From Mycetohabitans endofungorum (GTDB lineage: Bacteria; Pseudomonadota; Gammaproteobacteria; Burkholderiales; Burkholderiaceae), in NCBI RefSeq assembly GCF_037477895.1, contig NZ_CP132744.1:1054001-1118000 (forward strand): DNA of 64,000 nucleotides, written 5' to 3'. The notes beneath the pieces were generated by a model. The model worked only from the letters and a program-made list of their open reading frames with translations, was not told the origin of the DNA and made no database searches. Made by a program: the position numbers and the translations under genes. Of this stretch, positions 33,837 through 45,300 are shown piece by piece (the first letter of the stretch is position 1; each line of letters opens with the position of its first letter).

Positions 33837-36800
33837 ATGAATCAAAAAATCAGCCCGCTAATCAATGTGCTTGAAGCACGCTACAAGACGGCGGGGCGAC
33901 TTGCTGAACTGGGCTACCAGTCTGTCTTTGATGTGGCGCGTGTGACGCGGGAGCAGTTTGTCCGTGAACATCGCGAGCAGCTCGGCCCTAAGGCCGCCCG
34001 TGCCTGTTATGACCAAACAGTCGGCTATGCGCAGCAAGTGGCGTTCCGGTTTCGTCAGCGGCGCTTGACGCGCCTGGTGCAGCAAACCTTTGGGCCGTTT
34101 TCTGGTCCCGGTCCCAGCTATGACGAGCAGTTCCGCTTAGACTGGGGGCAGATGAGTGCGGTAGACGCCATCGAAGCGAATACGTCACCGGCAGCCTATC
34201 TCGTGTCGCTGTATCACTTGGCGATGAATCAAGAACGAAACGCGCCTCAGCCCGACGCGATCAACTCACTGGCAAAGCGCCGCCCCGATATTCCAGAGCT
34301 GATCGTGGATAACGACAGTTTGAACCAGCGGTTACCCGAACTGACACTGGTCAATACGGTGTTGAGCCGTGCGATTGAGGACACGGTGCCGGACGGAAAA
34401 ACGGTCGATGAAACGTTGGCAGAGACTTACTATCCGAACCAGCTGCCATACCATTTTGCGCATCAGCAAACCATCGAAGGATTCGCCGTGAGCGGCATGT
34501 CGCTCACGGAGGTGATGCAGCGGGTCGATACTGCGTGGCCTTACTTTATCGCCCCTGTCGCGCCTGCCGACACCACAGCAAGAATGGAGGCGATGCGACT
34601 TGCGAGTCCATTAGCGCCGCCATTACAAACGTTGATCACTGCTGCACCTTATTTTAGTACTCATATGCTGACGTTGGCACAACTTGCTGCTAAATGGGGA
34701 AGTGATCTTTACTCCACGGCAGAGATTGATCCGTGGTCAAATCTTAATAACCATGCTTATGTCACGCCATTGCAAGGTGCTGTGCTTGATGGACCGGATA
34801 CTTTAATTTGGAATAACGAATTTAATGATTTTGCAACATTAAAATTAAAGGCTATAAGCGATCGTCACGTTGTGCTGACTGGGCAAAATAAAGAATATTA
34901 CTATTGGGCTATTAATAATGCAGTGTCTACTCAAGCTGCTCCATATAAGCGCTACCCTATATTGCAGTACCGCGATGAAGACAATGCGGAATTAGATCTG
35001 AAGGCTAACCCGCTGCGTGCCGATTTCTTTATCCGTATGCAGACATGGTCGCCTAGAAAATATTATGCCGAGATCAGTTTCACGTTGATATTAGATGGCA
35101 ACGATAATCCTGTTTTCTACACATCGGATCAAGTTGATTTTTACCAGAATCACTTTGGGGTCAACCCAACACCGATCCATCACAATCATGCAACCTATCT
35201 CAGCAACGTCAACCAGCTGACCTGTCACACGGGCTTAAGCGTGGCGGATCTAGAACGCGCGCTGTGCACGCGAGTCGGTGGCGATACTGTGATAGTGTCG
35301 CCCCATATTGTGGTTCGTAATGCAATCTTCACTAACGGAAAGACCGATCAAACCCCTCATATGCCTTACCATTATGGTGCCGTCTACCTACATGCGGGTA
35401 AAAGACCAGCGATTGAAATGGTAGAGGATAAAGATGGTAATCTTACACTCACTGGTTTGACCGATGACCGTCTGGATCGATTGAACCGTCTGATTCGCAT
35501 GCAGCGTGCATTGGACTTGCCATTTGACCAACTGGATTATTTTATCTCAGCCGGCATGCGTGCCGAAGGTGTCGATCCGCTTCAAGCGGATGGCAATTTG
35601 GGACTGTACACAAACACAAATACGTTGCGGCTGCTTGGGGTCTTTCGTCATTACCAGCAGCGTTACGGCGTTACGGCCGAACAGTTCGCCGCCGTCGTGC
35701 ATCAAATCACACCGTATGCGATTACTCCCAATGTGCCCATGTTGGACCGCTTATTTAACAGCAAACAGCTATTTGACCAATCGTACACGCTGGACTGGGA
35801 AAACGTAGATTATACGGCGACGGCCACCACTGTGGATAAGGAGCGGGACGCACGTATTGTCAAGCAATTGGCAGCGGGTTTAAAGCTCACCGATGCGGAG
35901 TTTTTGCTGCTGGTGGACCTTGTTGCTCAGTATCAAGGCAATCAAGCTAATCATACCTTTCCCAATAGCTTAAATGCCGTCTCCGCGCTGTACCGGCTGG
36001 CTAGCATTCCGCGTTGGTTGGGGCTGACCATTGCAAGTGGTTTGGCGTTCATTCGCTTACTAGATCAGGCCAAGTGGTTAGGCGATGACTGCTCGTTGCT
36101 TGCGCAGTTGGCAGGTGTACCCGCGATTGCGGTATTGGATAATAACGGCCGACCGCAAGCTAATGACATACTCGATGGGCTGATGCTGCTGTCCATCGCG
36201 ACTGACTGGTTGCACGCGCAGGAGGTGAGCGTGGCACAATGCGCTGCATGGCTGTTGCCTGTGCCGCCGCAAATGGGTAATCAACGTCAGTTAGACTTGA
36301 TTCAGCAGCTGAGCCAAGGTATCAGTCACAGTGTCGTGACACCCACCCGTTATGCTCAATCGGGTGCGCCAACAACGGATACTGAGGGCGTGGCGCTGGA
36401 TTGGGCAACGCTGATGCAACAAGCCAATTTGGTTGATGCACAGGGGCTAGTACAAGACAATGCGGACACGGTTTCGCAAGACAGTATCACAGCAGCCGTG
36501 CAGACCGTTGTCATGGCGCAAGCACTGAATAAGGACAGTCAGGCGCAGGCCACGACCGCACTGAGTGCATTACTTTATAACGCGCAGCAGTCGCAGCACG
36601 GTATCCTGGCGAGCACATTGGCCCAATTGCTGGCGGTGCCGCAAGCGCTGGTGCGGCCGCTTGTGCAATGGGCTGGCAGTACGCCCTGTGAGTTTTTAAA
36701 TCAAACCTTGGCTCAAAAGTCGGTGACCTGCCCACAGCAAATTACCGATACTTACCTGAAGCTACTCGCGATGCTATCGCGCGGCGCACAGCTAGCCGCC

Positions 36801-37289
36801 TGTTTTGAGCTGAGTGCGGCGATGTTAAACAGCTACTTGGCGCAGCCTGGCTGGTTTGGCGAGTGCGAACCGAACCTCACGACGCTAAGCTTTGCGACAC
36901 TGTATCACCTCGGTTGTTATCGCGACTGGTTGCATCACACGTCGCACACCGAGAACGATCTGCTTGCATATCTGGGGCGGGTCAACAGCGACGCGCCACC
37001 GTCGGCGCAAGATGCCGCCCCGCTGCTGGCAACTTTACTGGGTTGGCAGGCCAGTGAAGTGCAAGCTGCAGCGGCCTATGTGATGGGTGATGCCGATACG
37101 CCAGCGCGCACCATACCGCAAATTGCAACGATCTTACGCTTATACCGCTTGTCGCAGCAAACGGGCTTGGCGGTTGCGTCATTGACTTCAACGATCAGCA
37201 TTCGTACCAACAGTGACTACGCGAGCTGGCAGCGACTAGGACAGGCAGTAGCCGCCGCCAGTGAACAGGTCACGACGGCCATGCATTAG
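33837..37289 (+). CDS. Tc toxin TcA subunit, first half (locus 1)
   Basis: 1150 residues from the ATG at 33837, chosen because AGGAG lies 6 bases before it; an in-frame ATG at 33822 exists. It is the N-terminal half of a split TcA, like TccA/TcaA or YenA1: the VRP1/SpvA-type domain is visible as VDAIEANTSPAAYLVSLYHL and RRPDIPELIVDNDSLNQRLP, then ELTLVNTVLSRAIE. The C-terminal third is alpha-helical with SxxxLYRLASIPRWLGLT. TcA pentamers bind host cells and inject the TcB/TcC cocoon contents. The second half is encoded 96 bases downstream. A segment at about residues 285-440 is AT-richer than the rest and may be an insert in the shell. Confidence 0.9.
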   Translation: MNQKISPLINVLEARYKTAGRLAELGYQSVFDVARVTREQFVREHREQLGPKAARACYDQTVGYAQQVAFRFRQRRLTRLVQQTFGPFSGPGPSYDEQFRLDWGQMSAVDAIEANTSPAAYLVSLYHLAMNQERNAPQPDAINSLAKRRPDIPELIVDNDSLNQRLPELTLVNTVLSRAIEDTVPDGKTVDETLAETYYPNQLPYHFAHQQTIEGFAVSGMSLTEVMQRVDTAWPYFIAPVAPADTTARMEAMRLASPLAPPLQTLITAAPYFSTHMLTLAQLAAKWGSDLYSTAEIDPWSNLNNHAYVTPLQGAVLDGPDTLIWNNEFNDFATLKLKAISDRHVVLTGQNKEYYYWAINNAVSTQAAPYKRYPILQYRDEDNAELDLKANPLRADFFIRMQTWSPRKYYAEISFTLILDGNDNPVFYTSDQVDFYQNHFGVNPTPIHHNHATYLSNVNQLTCHTGLSVADLERALCTRVGGDTVIVSPHIVVRNAIFTNGKTDQTPHMPYHYGAVYLHAGKRPAIEMVEDKDGNLTLTGLTDDRLDRLNRLIRMQRALDLPFDQLDYFISAGMRAEGVDPLQADGNLGLYTNTNTLRLLGVFRHYQQRYGVTAEQFAAVVHQITPYAITPNVPMLDRLFNSKQLFDQSYTLDWENVDYTATATTVDKERDARIVKQLAAGLKLTDAEFLLLVDLVAQYQGNQANHTFPNSLNAVSALYRLASIPRWLGLTIASGLAFIRLLDQAKWLGDDCSLLAQLAGVPAIAVLDNNGRPQANDILDGLMLLSIATDWLHAQEVSVAQCAAWLLPVPPQMGNQRQLDLIQQLSQGISHSVVTPTRYAQSGAPTTDTEGVALDWATLMQQANLVDAQGLVQDNADTVSQDSITAAVQTVVMAQALNKDSQAQATTALSALLYNAQQSQHGILASTLAQLLAVPQALVRPLVQWAGSTPCEFLNQTLAQKSVTCPQQITDTYLKLLAMLSRGAQLAACFELSAAMLNSYLAQPGWFGECEPNLTTLSFATLYHLGCYRDWLHHTSHTENDLLAYLGRVNSDAPPSAQDAAPLLATLLGWQASEVQAAAAYVMGDADTPARTIPQIATILRLYRLSQQTGLAVASLTSTISIRTNSDYASWQRLGQAVAAASEQVTTAMH

Positions 37290-37385
37290 CCAAGTGAGAG
37301 CGACTGACCGATTCCCCAATCACACCAGCTGGCACTGAACCTGTGTGCATCAAGACCGCTTTATCTTAAGCAAAGGATCACCATC

Positions 37386-40300
37386 ATGCAAAATGCGCTT
37401 GCCAAACGGCTCAATGAATCCCGACGCGATGCGCTACAAGCCTATTATCGGGGTTATGTTGCGCCGACGCTGCCGGGTGTAGGCGATCAAGCGGTGACCC
37501 AAGACGATCTGTATCAATATTTGCTCATTGATACCGCAGTGAGCGAAGAGGTCGAAACTAGCCGTGTCGCGCAGGCAATCGCGAGCCTGCAGCAGTACCT
37601 ATACCGCATTGCGTTGAATCAGGAGCTAGGCTTTAACCCAATGTCGCAAGACGATATCGCATCATGGCGGGAGATCGATAGCCAGTATGCGCGCTGGTCA
37701 GCTAGTCAGCAGGTTAGTGACTATCCGGAAAACTATATTTTACCGTCCACGCGTCAGGACAAAAGTCACTTCTTTGAAGAGCTGGAAAATTCCCTAAACC
37801 AAAATCGACTCAACGCTGACCGCGTGCAGGACGCGGTGCTCAGCTACTTGAACGAGTTCGAGGCGGTCAGCAATCTGTTGGTGATCAACGGCTGTTGCAG
37901 CCAAACCGATTTTGGCAAAGGGACTTATTACTTTATCGGTCGAACCGCTGCGGAGCCGCATAGCTATTACTGGCGCAGCATGGATTTGAGTAAAAACGGC
38001 GGCACGGCCGAGCATCCGCAGATTACGCCAAATTGTTGGAATGATTGGCGAGCGATCACCTTACCACTGAATAGCAGCAATGTGCTCAGTTGGACTGTGC
38101 GGCCGGTATTCTTCAATAACCGGTTGTACGTTAGCTGGGTTGAACGGGACCCCACGCCGAAGAAGAAGAGCGACGGCACCGACGTCACGCCGGAAGTGCA
38201 TGCCTACCGCGTGCATTACGGATATTTGCGTTATGACGGCACCTGGTCCGCGCCGAATATAGCTGAGCTGCAAGGGTTCGACGACAGGGGAAATTCTTTT
38301 GTTTTGACAGGCGGTGTGCTGGAGATTAAGGAAGGTACCGATTTTGAATTAACTAAGGTTGATACTGTGGCGATCGTGGATTTTAGCCGCGGCGTGACCG
38401 GCAGCACGCGTCCAGAAGGCAACCTGTTTATTGGCTTGTTTGTGTATGAAGGTGAGCAGAATAAAATTCCTGATCAATCGGCGTTTTTGTTCTGTGATAC
38501 ATCCTTTATCAGTATAAAAACAACCGGCGATAACGTTAAATCAGATTTTTTGATCTATCAGCAGGGTGCTGTCAAAGATGGTATTCGCTATCAGTCGTTG
38601 CAATATAATTTGCAGGGTAAAAAATACCAAATTGTCGCTGGGTCAATCCAAAAGAAAACCTCGCATTACGATTCAGGTATTCCTAGCAACTGGCCGGGGG
38701 CTTTGGCCACACCTTCGTTGTCAATTGCGAGTGACGGACTGACGCTGCAAGTTGGTGCTGAACTAGGTCGATGCCCCGATGAAACGCGCGATGGAGGCGT
38801 ATGGAAAAGCCTGTATGTGTTTCCTAGTGGTGACCAGACGCCAACCGGAAGCACAAGTAATCGAATGCGTTATCATTTGACAGCGGGCGACGCGAGTCGG
38901 TCGATCAAATTTAGCTTTGACGGGTCGTCTTACCGTTTTTATGATACAAAAATTAAATACGATGATACTTATGGGAATGTGGATATTCCGGCTGGTGTTT
39001 ATAAATATAGTACTGCCACTCTTCCAACTTACATGGGTTGGTGGTATAGTTGGAGATTGGTGGCCGATAGTTCACACAACATCGCCTTCAAAGGGAGTAC
39101 GCCCACCTCAAAAACATTGGATCTGCATGGAAAGCAGATTTCATTTTATGACAAACCTGCCACTGAAATATTTTTTTCTATTGGTCCGGAGAATGGTTAT
39201 TGGGATTCGTATCACTTAACCTATGGTATCAACAGAAATGCCAATAAAGTCAGTGTCACATATCGCTTCCAGCATAAATTATCTATCTATACGGTTCAAG
39301 GTGGTACGGAAAAGAGTGTGGTGGCGAGCAACACCACTATGCAACGCTACGTGTTGCAACCGACAGACAACTGTGCCGCCACGCATTCGATCAGCAGCGA
39401 GGACTTCCCGGAGCAAGGAAATATCACTTACCATCTGCGCAATGAACTGGTGCGCACCCCGTCTTCTGGCAGTGTCGGTAGTGCCTATCAAACATGGTCA
39501 GTGCAAGTTGAACTGGTGTCGGTGAACACACCGGATCAGGTTCCTCAGCTGTGCACGCGTTATGACAGCCAGCAAGGTAACGTCCAATTCATTACGTTTA
39601 ACGGTAATAAGGCGGAGGATGGCGGTTTCCCCCTGCCCGACACCCGGCTCAATACGACTTTTGTGCGCGAATTGATTCGCCGGGCCAATGTTAGTTTGGG
39701 CACGCTGCTGCACTATACGACTCAAGCAATGCCGCAAGAACCGCAATTACGTGTCGACAGTAGTGCACCCAACGGCCATCTGCAGCCGATGGATTTTACA
39801 AGTGCCAACGGCCTGTATTTTTGGGAGCTGTTTTTCCATGTGCCGTACTTGGTCGCCACGCGCTTTAGTAGCGAGAATCAAAACACCGACGCGCAGCACT
39901 GGCTGCACTATATCTTCGATCCGGCGGCCAAAGATAAAAACACCGATGCGGTTACCGGTATCACGGCACCCGACTATTGGAACGTCTATCCGCTGTGTCC
40001 ACCTGAGGATGCAGATGTATCGACGGCCAGCTTTTTGATGCGCGATGCACTCAATCCGGATGCGCAAGCGTATGCCGATCCGGTTATTTATCAAAAAGCG
40101 GTATTTATGGCCTATGTGCGCACGCTCATTGCGACGGGTGACAATGCGTATCGGCTGCTCACGCCCGATGGACTGACGGCCGCCCGCGTATTTTATGATC
40201 AGGCACGGGAGCTGATGGGACCGTCGCCCACGGTCTCGATGAGCAGCCGTTGGACGCCCAATACGTTGCAGGCCCTCGCGAACCAAAAACACGCGGCGGT

Positions 40301-42140
40301 GCGTGAATTGGAGCACGAATCGGACGTTCGCTGGTTGGCACTGCCGGCGCGAAATCTGAGTCTGCTCAGTATATTAGACAACCCGAACTTTCGCCCGCCG
40401 CTCAATACGCAATTGCTCACGTATTGGCAAATGCTCGAGGCACGGCTGTACAACCTGCGTCATAGCTTAACCCTGGATGGCAAGCCGCTCAGCCTGCCAC
40501 TGTTTGCGACGCCTGCTGATCCATTGGCGCTGTTGACGCAGCGTGCCCAAGCGGGCTCGCTGGGTAACAGCGCCAATGGCGCTAGTCAAATTATTCTGCC
40601 ATATCGTTTTCAATCGCTGCTGCCGACGGCGTACCGCGCGGTCGATATGCTCAGCCAGTTTGGCAATACGCTGCTCAGCGTGCTGGAGCGTGGTGAAAAT
40701 GCCCATCAGCTGGAACTGAGCCAACAACACTTGGTAGACCTGTCCAACTTCACGATCAGCTTGCAGCAGCAAGAGCTGGATGCGCTCAAAGCCGATGTCG
40801 ACACGCTACAGGCCCAAAAGACGCTGGCGGATCAGCGCTACCAATACTATTTGGATAGCTATAACGACAATATCAGTCGCGCCGAGCAAGAATCGATGGA
40901 TCTGCAAAATGCCGTCAGTGATATGTCCGTGAGCGAAGCAGCAATGTATGCGGTTGCTGGCGGCCTCGATATGGCGCCGAACGTTTTTGGTCTGGCCAAT
41001 GGCGGTTCCCGTTGGGGCGCGGCGACGCAGGCCGTCTCGCTTGGCATGAGTGTGGCACGCACCGCGATGGAAGGGAAAGCCGCCCGTCTCGCGCAAAGCG
41101 AAGCGTACCGGCGACGGCGCGACGACTGGCGACTTCAGTATGAACAAGCGCAGTTAGAATCCCAGGTGATCGACAAACAACTGCAGGCGCTCGCAATACG
41201 GCAAAAAGCCGCTCAAACGGTGATTGACCAAGCCCATACGCAGCAGGCTCAACAACAGGCGATGCTCGATTTTATGAGTTCTCGCTTTACGCAAGCAAGC
41301 CTGTATCAGTGGTTGACCAGTCAACTCTCAGCACTATATTACCAAGCGTACGATGCGGTACTGTCACTGTGCATGAACGTGCAGGCGTGCTGGCAATATG
41401 AATTGGGGGATTTCAGCACATATTGGGTTCCGACTAACGCGTGGAACGATAGTTACCGTGGGTTGCTGGTCGGCGAGACGTTGTCGCTCAGCCTGCATCG
41501 AATGGAGTCTGCCTATTTGGCGCGCAATGATCGTCGGCTCAATATCACCCGGACCTTTTCGCTTAAGACGCTGCTAGACGATAAATTTGACACGCAAAAA
41601 GCGCAAGGTAAGTTTGAGTTCACGTTGTCGGAACAGGACTTTGACACCCATTATCCGGGCCATTATGCGCGTTGCTTACAACAGGTTAGTGTCACGCTGC
41701 CTACGCTGACCGGCCCTTATCAAGATGTACGGGCATTGCTGACCCAAACGCGCAGCCAAACGCTGTTACAACCGGATATCGACGGTGTCAAATATTTAAA
41801 CGATAACGCAAGTGGCAGTGGCACACATGTCGTGAATAACTTGCGGCCAAGCCAACAGATTGCGCTGTCCTCGGGCTTGGATGACAGCGGCACGTTTGCG
41901 CTGCTTGTGCAGGATGGGCGCTATTTGCCGTTTGAGGGGACCGGCGCGGTGTCCAGTTGGATGCTGACTTTCCCGCGTGCGGTGGAGGAAACGATTGATG
42001 GTAAAAAATTGCCCGCTGATCCTGCACAAAAAGCGTCGTTGGACGCGCTTAATGATGTACTTATTCAAGTGCAGTACACCGCCTTGGATGGCGGAGTCAG
42101 CTTCACCAATGAGGTCAAGCAAACGTTGATCCCGAGTTAA
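37386..42140 (+). CDS. Tc toxin TcA subunit, second half (locus 1)
   Basis: 1584 residues, start preceded by AAAGGATC. N-terminal ABC-toxin/neuraminidase-like region (LAKRLNESRRDALQAYYRGY, then LYQYLLIDTAVSEEVETSRV). Variable AT-rich middle at about residues 300-720, expected to carry receptor-binding domains. Then LYFWELFFHVPYLVATRFSS and AEPxLYNLRHSLTLDGKPLS-like TcA core. The C-terminal pore-forming coiled coil (from about residue 1110) contains PNVFGLANGGSRWGAAT, and a TcB-binding end carries LLGPYQDV-like TLTGPYQDVRALL and FLPFEGTGAVSSW-like LPFEGTGAVSSW. It is co-transcribed with the first half and partners with it in the pentamer. Confidence 0.92.
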   Translation: MQNALAKRLNESRRDALQAYYRGYVAPTLPGVGDQAVTQDDLYQYLLIDTAVSEEVETSRVAQAIASLQQYLYRIALNQELGFNPMSQDDIASWREIDSQYARWSASQQVSDYPENYILPSTRQDKSHFFEELENSLNQNRLNADRVQDAVLSYLNEFEAVSNLLVINGCCSQTDFGKGTYYFIGRTAAEPHSYYWRSMDLSKNGGTAEHPQITPNCWNDWRAITLPLNSSNVLSWTVRPVFFNNRLYVSWVERDPTPKKKSDGTDVTPEVHAYRVHYGYLRYDGTWSAPNIAELQGFDDRGNSFVLTGGVLEIKEGTDFELTKVDTVAIVDFSRGVTGSTRPEGNLFIGLFVYEGEQNKIPDQSAFLFCDTSFISIKTTGDNVKSDFLIYQQGAVKDGIRYQSLQYNLQGKKYQIVAGSIQKKTSHYDSGIPSNWPGALATPSLSIASDGLTLQVGAELGRCPDETRDGGVWKSLYVFPSGDQTPTGSTSNRMRYHLTAGDASRSIKFSFDGSSYRFYDTKIKYDDTYGNVDIPAGVYKYSTATLPTYMGWWYSWRLVADSSHNIAFKGSTPTSKTLDLHGKQISFYDKPATEIFFSIGPENGYWDSYHLTYGINRNANKVSVTYRFQHKLSIYTVQGGTEKSVVASNTTMQRYVLQPTDNCAATHSISSEDFPEQGNITYHLRNELVRTPSSGSVGSAYQTWSVQVELVSVNTPDQVPQLCTRYDSQQGNVQFITFNGNKAEDGGFPLPDTRLNTTFVRELIRRANVSLGTLLHYTTQAMPQEPQLRVDSSAPNGHLQPMDFTSANGLYFWELFFHVPYLVATRFSSENQNTDAQHWLHYIFDPAAKDKNTDAVTGITAPDYWNVYPLCPPEDADVSTASFLMRDALNPDAQAYADPVIYQKAVFMAYVRTLIATGDNAYRLLTPDGLTAARVFYDQARELMGPSPTVSMSSRWTPNTLQALANQKHAAVRELEHESDVRWLALPARNLSLLSILDNPNFRPPLNTQLLTYWQMLEARLYNLRHSLTLDGKPLSLPLFATPADPLALLTQRAQAGSLGNSANGASQIILPYRFQSLLPTAYRAVDMLSQFGNTLLSVLERGENAHQLELSQQHLVDLSNFTISLQQQELDALKADVDTLQAQKTLADQRYQYYLDSYNDNISRAEQESMDLQNAVSDMSVSEAAMYAVAGGLDMAPNVFGLANGGSRWGAATQAVSLGMSVARTAMEGKAARLAQSEAYRRRRDDWRLQYEQAQLESQVIDKQLQALAIRQKAAQTVIDQAHTQQAQQQAMLDFMSSRFTQASLYQWLTSQLSALYYQAYDAVLSLCMNVQACWQYELGDFSTYWVPTNAWNDSYRGLLVGETLSLSLHRMESAYLARNDRRLNITRTFSLKTLLDDKFDTQKAQGKFEFTLSEQDFDTHYPGHYARCLQQVSVTLPTLTGPYQDVRALLTQTRSQTLLQPDIDGVKYLNDNASGSGTHVVNNLRPSQQIALSSGLDDSGTFALLVQDGRYLPFEGTGAVSSWMLTFPRAVEETIDGKKLPADPAQKASLDALNDVLIQVQYTALDGGVSFTNEVKQTLIPS

Positions 42141-42311
42141 AGCGCCGGTTTGGCCTGCAGGGGCGTTGTGCTTGCCAAGTCGTGCTCGGACAGCCACGTT
42201 AAGCACTTGGTCAAACTCGGGATGGTATGGCCGGTCGGCTAGCGCATAGATGCGAGAGGACACCGAACGGCGTTTTTCTATATTCAGTAGCCTGTTTCTC
42301 GAGTACAAACC

Positions 42312-45300
42312 ATGAATACGACTCATCCAGCTGAAATAACTGCGCCTAACGTCAGTGTGCCGTCGCTGTCACTGCCCAAAGGCGGTGGCGCCATTCAGGG
42401 GCTGGGCGAGACGCTCAGTGCCGGTGGCGTCAGCGGCACCGCATCTTTGAGCCTGCCATTGCCGCTCACCGAAGTAGGCAGTGCCACGCCGGCGCTAGCG
42501 CTCACCTACAGCAGTGGCGCGGGCAATAGCCCATTCGGGCTAGGCATGGCGCTGAGTGTGCCCAGCATTGGCCGGCGCACCGCGAAAGGCGTGCCACGTT
42601 ACACAGAGACGGACGAATGGGTCGATGCGAGCGGCACAGTACTGGTGCGCGTCGGCGACGCACCAACTCAGACGCTGAACGGTCGCGCGTTTCACGTCAC
42701 ACTGTTCGCGCCGCGCGTCGAGGGCGGTTTTGATCGGCTTGAATACTGGCAAGCGCAAGACGACGCCACGCTCGCCTTTTGGCGTGTGCGAGCCGCAGAC
42801 GGTGCGCAGCATCTGTTTGGCTATACGGCAGCCGCGCGCTTGGCCGACCCGGCCATGCCCGAGCGCATCGCACGCTGGTGGCTCGAAGAAACTGTCACGC
42901 CACACGGTGAGCATGTGTATTATGCTTATCAGGGTGAAGATGACAGCGGCATCGATATCAGCTCCGACATTGAGCAGCCACGCGAGCGGCGCGCGCAGCG
43001 GTATCTAAAGCGTGTGTGCTACGGCAACCGCCAAGCGTGCGCCGACTTGTACTTAACGAATGACACGCCGGTGCCTACCGATTGGCATGTCGAGCTGGTA
43101 TTGGACTATGGCGAGCATGCGCAAACTCCCGAGGCGTTGCCTACCTATGCGCCGACGCATGCATGGCTCGCGCGGGCCGATCCATTCTCCGAGTATGCGG
43201 CGGGGTTTGAAGTGCGCACGCATCGGCTGTGTCAGCAGGTGCTGCTGTTTCACCGCTTCGACGCGCTCGGCGCCGACCCGGTGCTGGTGCGGCGGCTGTA
43301 CCTCGAGTATGACGAAAACCCGGTCCTTACGCGGCTGCGCGCCGCGTGGGTCACTGGCTACGGACCCGATCCCGCCAGCGGCGAAGCAGCCGCAGTTAGC
43401 TTGCCGCCACTCGAATTCGGCTTTGGTGCTTTTACGCTGGATCAGGGTCAGTTCACGCCGTTTGAACCACTGAAGGGGCTCAATGATGGTGCGCTTTATC
43501 AAATGGTCGATCTATATGGTGAAGGCCTACCGGGCGTGTTGTACCGCGATGGCAGTAGTTATTGGTATCGTGCGCCGATTCGTGCGACGTTAGACAACGA
43601 CGCGATTGCGTACGATGCGTGGCAGCCGCTGCCGCAGGTGCCAGTTGGCGGCTTGGGGCCCGACACGCGGCACGCGCTGATGGATTTGACCGGCGACGGG
43701 CAGCTCGATTGGGTCGTGGCACAGCCTGGCATGGCCGGCTTTTTCTCGTTGGGGCCGGATAAGCACTGGCAAGCGTTTGTGCCGTTTAGTGCGTTTCCAA
43801 CCGAATTCTTGCATCCGGACGCACAGCTTATCGATCTGATCGGTGCCGGCCTGCCAGATTTGGCACTGATTGGCCCCAAAAGCGTGCGGCTGTACGCAAA
43901 CCGGCGCGAGGCCGGCTTTGGCGCGCCCGAAGACGTCGAGCATGCGCCGGATCGGCTGCCCAGCGGTCGCGGCGCGTCGAGTGAACTGGTCGCGGTCAGC
44001 GACGTACTCGGCTCGGGACAGTCCCACTTGGTGCGCGTGCGTCACGACGCATTGGTGTGCTGGCCGAATCTGGGCCGCGGCCAGTTCGGGGCGGCGATTC
44101 CATTCGCGCCGCTGCCGTTCGAGCCCCGCACGTTTGATCCGGCACGCGTGCGGCTCGCGGACTTGGACGGCTCAGGCGCGGCTGACTTGATCTATCTAGA
44201 AAGTGACCGATTGCTCATTTTCCTGAACCAGGGCGGCAATGGGTTTGCGCAGCCGGTGACGCTCGCGTGGCCCGACGGCGTGCGCTATGACGACACGTGT
44301 CAAGTCAGCTTCGCGGACGTGCACGGCACCGGCTGCGCGGCGCTGGTATTGACCGTGCCGCATCCCAGCCCGCGCCACTGGATCGTGGACTTTGTCGCGG
44401 GTAGCAAACCATACTTGCTTGAGCGAGTCAATAACAACCGGGGACTGGACACGCAGCTTGTGTATCGCAGCTCCGCGCAAGCGTGGCTTGACGAAAAGCG
44501 CGAGACGCCCGACGCGGTGAGCCGACTGCCGTTTCCGGTGCCGCTCGTGGCGCAACAGATCCAGACCGATGAGATTACCGGTAATACACTGACGCAACAC
44601 TATACGTATCGCCACGGCTTTTATGACGGACACGAGCGCGAGTTTCGTGGCTTTGGCTATGTCGCGCATATGGACACTGAGCGCGAGGCGCTCACGCAAC
44701 CGGATGACGATACACTCAGCGCACCAGTGCTGACTAAAACGTGGTATCGCGTCGGCACCGAGCAAGACGACGCGCCCGATGCCGACTATTACGCGGGCGA
44801 TGAGAAAGCGCCGTCGCTGGGCGCCACGCGCTGGGTCGATGACCAAGGTGAGCCGATCGCGCAGCCCGACGCCGACCTATTGCGTCAAATGCGTCGTGCG
44901 CTACGCGGGCACGTGCTGCGCGAGGAGGTGTACGGCGTTGATGACACGCCGGCGGCCGCGCACCCGTACACGGTAAGCGCATACCGCTATCAGGTGCGCG
45001 TGGTGCACGATGCGCCCGGCGCACGCGTGCTATTGCCGCAGCAATTGGAGCAATTGAGCGTGCATTATGAGCGTGCGCCCGACGATCCAATGATCACGCA
45101 TGACGTGCTGCTGCACGCGGACGCCTATGGCTATCCGACCGAGGCGGCCACCGTGCACTATCCACGGCGAATCAATCCCGCTACACCCGTCGAGTATAAC
45201 GATCCGCAACAGCAAACGTTGCGCGTGAGGTGCACACGGCATCGGTGGATTCACCTGGATCAGGGGCCCGCACACTGGCGGCTGGGGCTGCCGTGCGAAA